A stretch of 64,000 bases of DNA from Pontederia crassipes (Eukaryota; Streptophyta; Magnoliopsida; Commelinales; Pontederiaceae), in the NCBI GenBank assembly GCA_030549335.1, contig CM060194.1:17610171-17674170 (forward strand), in the 5' to 3' direction. The first letter of the stretch is position 1. Every line of letters starts with the position of its first letter. Below, piece by piece: positions 58,926-64,000 of this stretch. A program made the position numbers and the translations under genes. The notes below the pieces were generated by a model. The model was not told the DNA's origin. It saw only the letters and a list, made by a program, of their open reading frames with translations, and did not search any database.

Positions 58926-59948
58926 ATGGCGGAAGCACCTGGTGGGGGGAGGTTCACGATAGGGTATGCGCTTGCGCCTAAGAAGCAGCAGAGCTTTATC
59001 CAGCCGTCGCTCGTCGACCTCGCGCGCGGCCGCGGCATCGATCTCGTCGCTATCGACGCCTCCCTCCCGCTATCTGAGCAGGGACCCTTCCACGCCGTGA
59101 TTCACAAGCTCTACGGTGATGAATGGAGGGCGCAGCTGCAGGAGTTCGCGTTGCGGAACCCCGGCGTGCCCCTCGTGGATCCGCCGCTCGCCATCGAGCG
59201 CCTTCACAACCGCATTTCCATGCTCCAGGTGGTGGCCGAGCTAGAGATCCCCCAGGAGCGCGAGACGTTCGGGATCCCCAGCCAGGTGGTGATCTACGAC
59301 GCCGGCGCTCTGGCGGACTCCGGCGTCATCGGCGCGCTTCGATTCCCGGTCATCGCAAAACCTCTTGTGGCCGACGGCAGCGCCAAGTCCCACAAGATGT
59401 CACTCATCTTCAACCGCGATGGCCTCCTCAAGCTCAAACCGCCGCTCGTGCTCCAGGAGTTCGTAAACCACGGTGGGGTCATCTTCAAGGTCTACGTCGT
59501 GGGCGACTACGTCCAGTGCGTCAAGCGCAAGTCCCTCCCGGACGTATCTGAGGAGAAGCTCGAGTGTGCCGAAGGGTCCGTCACCTTCTCTCAGGTTTCC
59601 AATTTGGCCTCCTCGGCCAGAGACGAGTACTACATGCACCTGGAGCAGACGGAAATGCCTCCTTTGAGCTTTCTCACAGAGATCGCCAGGGGAATGAGGC
59701 GGGCAATGGGGTTGCATCTCTTCAACTTCGATGTCATACGAGATGTGAGAGCGGGGAACCGGTACCTTGTAATAGACATCAACTACTTTCCTGGGTATGC
59801 TAAGATGCCTTCATATGAAACAGTGCTTACAGATTTTTTCTGGAACATCGTTCACAAGAAAAAAAACAATGGTGATGGTAATCCGATTGCGGTTTCCTCC
59901 TGCACTCAAAGTGAGACGGCTGAAGTAAACAGTAATGTTCAAGGATGA
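58926..59948 (+). CDS. ITPK1: Inositol polyphosphate kinase, ITPK1 type
   Basis: Single-exon gene, 340 aa. The ATG at 58926 (context GGCCATGGC) is the first in the frame. The family phosphorylates inositol tris/tetrakisphosphates (Ins(1,3,4)P3 5/6-kinase; Ins(3,4,5,6)P4 1-kinase) with ATP and Mg2+ in the route to phytate; some plant ITPK1s also make an InsP7 from InsP6. Visible motifs: FIQPSL (24-29), [10 protein letters not shown] (53-62), [16 protein letters not shown] (85-100), the ATP-grasp core [17 protein letters not shown] (140-156, with Lys145), [20 protein letters not shown] (174-193), LFNFDVIRD (265-273) and [18 protein letters not shown] (281-298). Asp269, Asp284 and Asn286 are the expected Mg2+ ligands. 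Length is typical (about 320-345 aa). The 5' half is very rich in GC at third positions. The last about 30 residues are polar and unconserved. The ITPK1-versus-paralog assignment is by resemblance. Confidence 0.92.
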   Translation: MAEAPGGGRFTIGYALAPKKQQSFIQPSLVDLARGRGIDLVAIDASLPLSEQGPFHAVIHKLYGDEWRAQLQEFALRNPGVPLVDPPLAIERLHNRISMLQVVAELEIPQERETFGIPSQVVIYDAGALADSGVIGALRFPVIAKPLVADGSAKSHKMSLIFNRDGLLKLKPPLVLQEFVNHGGVIFKVYVVGDYVQCVKRKSLPDVSEEKLECAEGSVTFSQVSNLASSARDEYYMHLEQTEMPPLSFLTEIARGMRRAMGLHLFNFDVIRDVRAGNRYLVIDINYFPGYAKMPSYETVLTDFFWNIVHKKKNNGDGNPIAVSSCTQSETAEVNSNVQG

Positions 59949-60910
59949 GGTTAGGGAATCTGCCTTCTCTTTGTTCATATAGTTCTCATTGACTAAGGAA
60001 GAAAAAGCACGAGCAGTCTATCACTTGAATGTTGTTGCATTAGTCCAATAACTAATTAGGAAGATTGAGGGGGTTTCTAACTGATGGATGTTTTTGGTTG
60101 ATTTGGTCATACACAGACAATGTACATCCTTTTGCACCACTCCTTTTTTTAGATATCATTCTCTACAACTTCTTGGTACAGTTTGGAATCTGAATGATTT
60201 CCTTTTTTTCCCATTCAAAAGGATGATATTCTCATCCCCATTAACGGGTCAACCTCGATTCATGGATTTTATTATCTCAATGTTTTGACTAATATTGGCA
60301 TTCTCATTAATGAGTGATACTTGGATTCATGGATTCTATTATATGCTAGATAGTTTCTGGCAACCCTCACAAATTGTGCATATTGCTGTTATATATTTGT
60401 GTACAAATATAGGCTCTGCAAGGACCCTTTGGCGGTCTACTTTCTTGTTTCTTGTTAATTGCGAATTTGTTTCTTGTCCAACTGAATCCCTTGACCATAT
60501 AATTGTTGTTTTCTTGGTATTGCTGTGTTCATATGTAACCTGTGGTAACTGCCTGATTTATGGCCTCTGAAATTTAGTATTTCTCTCGAACTGAAGCCTG
60601 ATTGTATCCTGATTTATTTGAGTGCATTCCTTCACATGAGTAGTGCTAATAATGTTTCTATTGATGCTAGAATCCTAGGACTGACTTTCCAAGAGCATTT
60701 CAGAATGCCATGTCTTGATCCTCACATCTTGATCATAATTAAAACATATTTGATCCCACCATTTGCGGGTGCCTTGGTTTGTGTTTGTTTTTCCTTTGCA
60801 AAACCTGGATTGGTGTTTACTGAATGTTTATAGTCTACTTAGTTCTCCTTGACCATTGTTGAATAATAGTGTTTTGCCCACTTATTTGGTAAACTAATGA
60901 TGCTACCAAT
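59949..60910. other. ITPK 3'-UTR and downstream DNA
   Basis: T-rich DNA with several short open frames and no recognisable protein. The 3'-UTR end was not located. Confidence 0.45.
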
Positions 60911-61663
60911 GGATAAATTACACGAATGGTTCCTCAACTTTGAATCATTTTTAAATCGGTCCCTCAATTTCAATTTATAATCAGAACATCTTTCATTTTT
61001 TATTTTCTTGTACGATTAGTCCTCTCATCCACGTCTACGTGGCTGACACGTATGTTGTTTCCCTCTCATCTATGTCATTTAAATCATCCACATCATTTAA
61101 TGCTCCAAATCGGATAAATTACACGGATCGTCTTCCAACTTTGAGTAGCTCGTCCACTGGCGAGCTTCGCACAACGGCGCCAATGCCCCCTCATGAGCTC
61201 ATCGGCACCCCTATCATTTTTTATTTTTCTTATTAATTTTTATAATATTTTATTATTTTTTATTGTGTCATGTCAATAAGTTAATTTTTTTTATTATATT
61301 TTATTACACCATGTTAGCAAAGTAATCGGAAGATTGTCTCTTATTGATCAAGTGAATGAATCATGCAATAATATCAAAGTTAGGGAATCATTTAGAAATC
61401 GAGTTAAAGTTGGGGGAAGATTTGTGTAATTTATCCGATTTGCTAGCGTTAAATGACGTGGATGACTTGAATGATGTGGATGAAAGAGAAACAACTTACA
61501 TGACGTCCGTATATGCAAGGTAACAGGAAAACCTACTATCACCGATTAAGAGGATTAATTGTGCAAGAAAATAAAAGATGAGGAATGTTCTGGTTACAAA
61601 TTAAAGTTAGAGGATCATTTTGAAAATGACTTAAAGTTGGGAGACTAATTGTGTAATTTATCC
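60911..61663. mobile_element. Long fold-back DNA element
   Basis: Begins GGATAAATTACACGAATGG and ends as its imperfect inverse, GTGTAATTTATCC. The arms pair along about 300 bp (TTTATTTTCTTG, CATCCACATCATTTAA and others occur inverted). A second copy of the terminal GGATAAATTACAC motif starts an inner arm at about 61114, with its partner ending near 61438. It is non-coding. The layout resembles plant Mutator-like or fold-back MITEs; no target-site duplication was seen. Confidence 0.7.
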
Positions 61664-64000
61664 TAAAAAAAATAATGATAATCATCTGAATTATTTGTCA
61701 TGAGAGATTAATGAGAGGCAAATGTTTCGTAAATAAGAATATGTTGGGAAGGTAGCATATATAGGTAAACACACGAAAACTACTGCTACCAGTCACCATT
61801 ATCTACCTTGAAATATAATTCCTTTGTCGCAATTTAGTATTATAAAAACTTGTAAATAATGTGGGTGCATGCCGTTTCGTCACACTGAACCTTTAGCGAT
61901 GTTGTATTGTTTAGACATGTTCTGTTTATCCATACTAAGCAATTTTTGTATACTCATTATGCTGCTATTATGCATCTTCAGTGTGTTGTCTGTTAGCTTG
62001 TTCTATGCGCTCCCTATTGCCGATTAATGTTATTCATCTTCACCCATTTTACGTTTAAATAGATTTTATTATATTATAAAAGGAGATATTACATAGATAT
62101 GATATGAATCATACGGTAATAACTCCCTCTTCTACCTTGTGGCACTTTGGCCTTTTTGTTCTTGGCTAGTTTTCTGTTATTTTCTTTATCTAATGCCGCA
62201 GGAACAATGGGATACCAAAATCTTGATATCACCACAGAAAGTCAAAAAAAAAAAAAAAGATACCAACAATGATTGGGTTATCCTATTATGTTGTCTGCAT
62301 TGATCAAGCATGGCAGAATGATCCAAGAATAAGAGAAAAGGCACTAATAAAATTGAGTTATAATTCTTATTGCATAATGTCTGGAGAACCACTTGTACGA
62401 TGAAATTTGAAAGACGAACAGAGCTAACAATGAGCCTAACTAGAACATTCCAAACAGTTGTCTACGTCTAGGCAGCTAAGGCATGGCATTTTACGGTTGG
62501 TGCCTAAGAGGAGATCAATGTCCACATCAAAGTAATAAAGGAAATATATATAAAAAGATGTGAAGTTTGAGAAGAGATGGAAGAAGATAAAATGTTTCAT
62601 ATTCTCTTATTATCTTGATTGTCATTTTATTAGTTGGCAACTTTTATCGTACATATAAAACATACAAGAATAAGATAAATAAAAGAGAATAACACTAAAA
62701 TTTTGGGAGCGACAACAAAAGACACTGAAACTACGGTATTTTCTGATGCATTGATATTTTTTGTTCAACGTAAGGATGATGGATGAAATATTTAATTTTG
62801 GCCATTGAAATATGCTAATATAGTCTAAAAACCGCAAGTTCTGTTTGTACTTTATTTTTCTACGAGACTATTTAAGCGGCTTGAACCCGAAGACTTGTTT
62901 TTTCCATGCATTACTTTTCGCACTGACCTTTCAATTGGAAACTTGCATTTGCGCAATTCTTATCAGTTTGGTATGGTGCACCATTCTTTGGACCTGTGGG
63001 TTCTGTCACGTATATCGCACTCGCAATGTCTTTTAGTTGCTATTACTTAATAGGAACTTGCTACAACTTGCCAAATCTCGTTTGTTGTATCGTGGGAAAA
63101 GAATTTGATTGAAGTTGAAAAAAATGGTTGTTATGCACCAAGTATCTTTTATGCGGGTACTGGCGTGACCGTTGAACAGTGAGGAAGTGTGCTGGAACTA
63201 GGGCTTAGCTCGTCTCCTATCATTGTACCCCAATTATAAGAATTGAAATGTGTGATATAGCATACTCATTTGATGGTAATTCGTAAAATTGATAAATTTT
63301 TTTTCGGTAGTTGTAAAATTGATATTTTTTATTTAAACATTATTTCACCCTCCTGTCATCCAATTCTTGGTGCTAAGTGATCACGTTACAAATTATTCAT
63401 GCACGTGTAATCAAACTTGAAAGGTTACCTTCACCACAAAAATCGAAAAAAAATGCAGGGTTATGATAGAAAGGGTTTAGATCTTTTAAACACCTAGATC
63501 GTCGCTGTTTATGAGTTTTGTTTATTATTACTTGAGTCATTCAAACTGTCTACAATCAGTGTTTAGCTTCAATCATAATGGGCAAATGATGGTAACGAAA
63601 TATAATTTGAGTCATTTTTTTAAAAAATAAAATTTAGTAAAGGTAAAGTATAAGAGATACGAGAATTGTTGTGTATGCTCTCAACTTTTGGTTATTGATG
63701 CTTACAATCAAATTATTTTTTACTTTTCGACTGCTTAAAACCATTTTTGCTCTGCAATTTCGCTATCTTATTAGGCGTACTTTGGTATCTTTTGGGGCTG
63801 ATTTGTGTGGACTTCCATTTCTTCTATTTTTTTTATAGATCGTTATTTATTTATCCTTTCTTCATGAGCCTCTTCTTTTTTTTTATATATGTTTGTGATC
63901 TGTGACCCTGTTACTATCACGGGCGTGTTGTTTGAGGATGTCATTATTGTTTGTAATGTTTCATCACGGACGTGTCATTTCTATATTTGTCCACCTCATC
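61664..64000. other. Right edge, no gene recognised
   Basis: AT-rich DNA with short open frames only. I see no splice pattern, conserved motif or element boundary. Confidence 0.45.

Noticed and set aside
59123..59717. Alternative-frame and minus frames of 60-140 codons inside ITPK
   Set aside because: Shadows of the GC-rich ITPK coding frame, which carries all the family motifs.

Overview
This window is plant nuclear DNA. Intron-bearing genes of angiosperm families sit in a matrix of LTR retrotransposons, LINEs, CACTA and hAT-like DNA elements and AT-rich non-coding DNA. The intronless ITPK gene is very GC-rich at its 5' end and becomes less so towards its 3' end, a codon gradient common in monocots, so a monocot is my best guess (inference). 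I recognise no tRNA, rRNA, CRISPR array or bacterial feature.

Three genes look intact, all on the + strand. (1) A complete GLE1 nuclear-pore mRNA-export factor, 14 coding exons over about 22.8 kb (10281-33071, 638 aa predicted). Its start codon appears to be split AT|G by intron 1, and intron 6 is swollen to 9.6 kb by transposons. (2) A two-exon gene for a small secreted protein of 187 aa (34476-35201). It resembles the ricin-B-like C-terminal module of plant GH5-type proteins, without the catalytic domain. (3) An intronless inositol polyphosphate kinase of the ITPK1 type (58926-59948, 340 aa) with G-boxes and a TATA box upstream. ITPKs act in the route to inositol hexakisphosphate, which is the known cofactor of GLE1.

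Layout. 1-10 kb: a minus-strand, gag-only gypsy-like element with 2.6-kb LTRs, then a hAT-like element and a MITE-like fold-back just before GLE1. 10-33 kb: GLE1, whose introns hold three L1-type LINE fragments, a second gag-only LTR element, hAT-like elements (one starting with a perfect 114-bp palindrome), and a family of RTE-LINE-derived inserts ending in (TTG)n. Two of these inserts carry pieces of other host genes (a LARP6-like 3' end and an ERMP1-like M28 peptidase exon with its splice donor) inside long perfect target-site duplications. 36-52 kb: a nested stack, with a hAT-like element inside a copia reverse transcriptase, the copia inside a gypsy-type LTR, and that LTR apparently in or beside a CACTA element that also holds a solo LTR with a perfect 5-bp duplication. 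53.7-57.4 kb: two cytochrome P450 relics on opposite strands separated by repeat-like DNA. 58.3-64 kb: ITPK and a long fold-back element.

The strongest candidates for something new are the host-gene/RTE chimeric retro-insertions in GLE1 introns, the palindromic hAT end that includes its own target-site duplication, and the split initiation codon of GLE1. Exon boundaries were read by eye from GT/AG signals, reading phase and remembered family similarity; no alignment was run.
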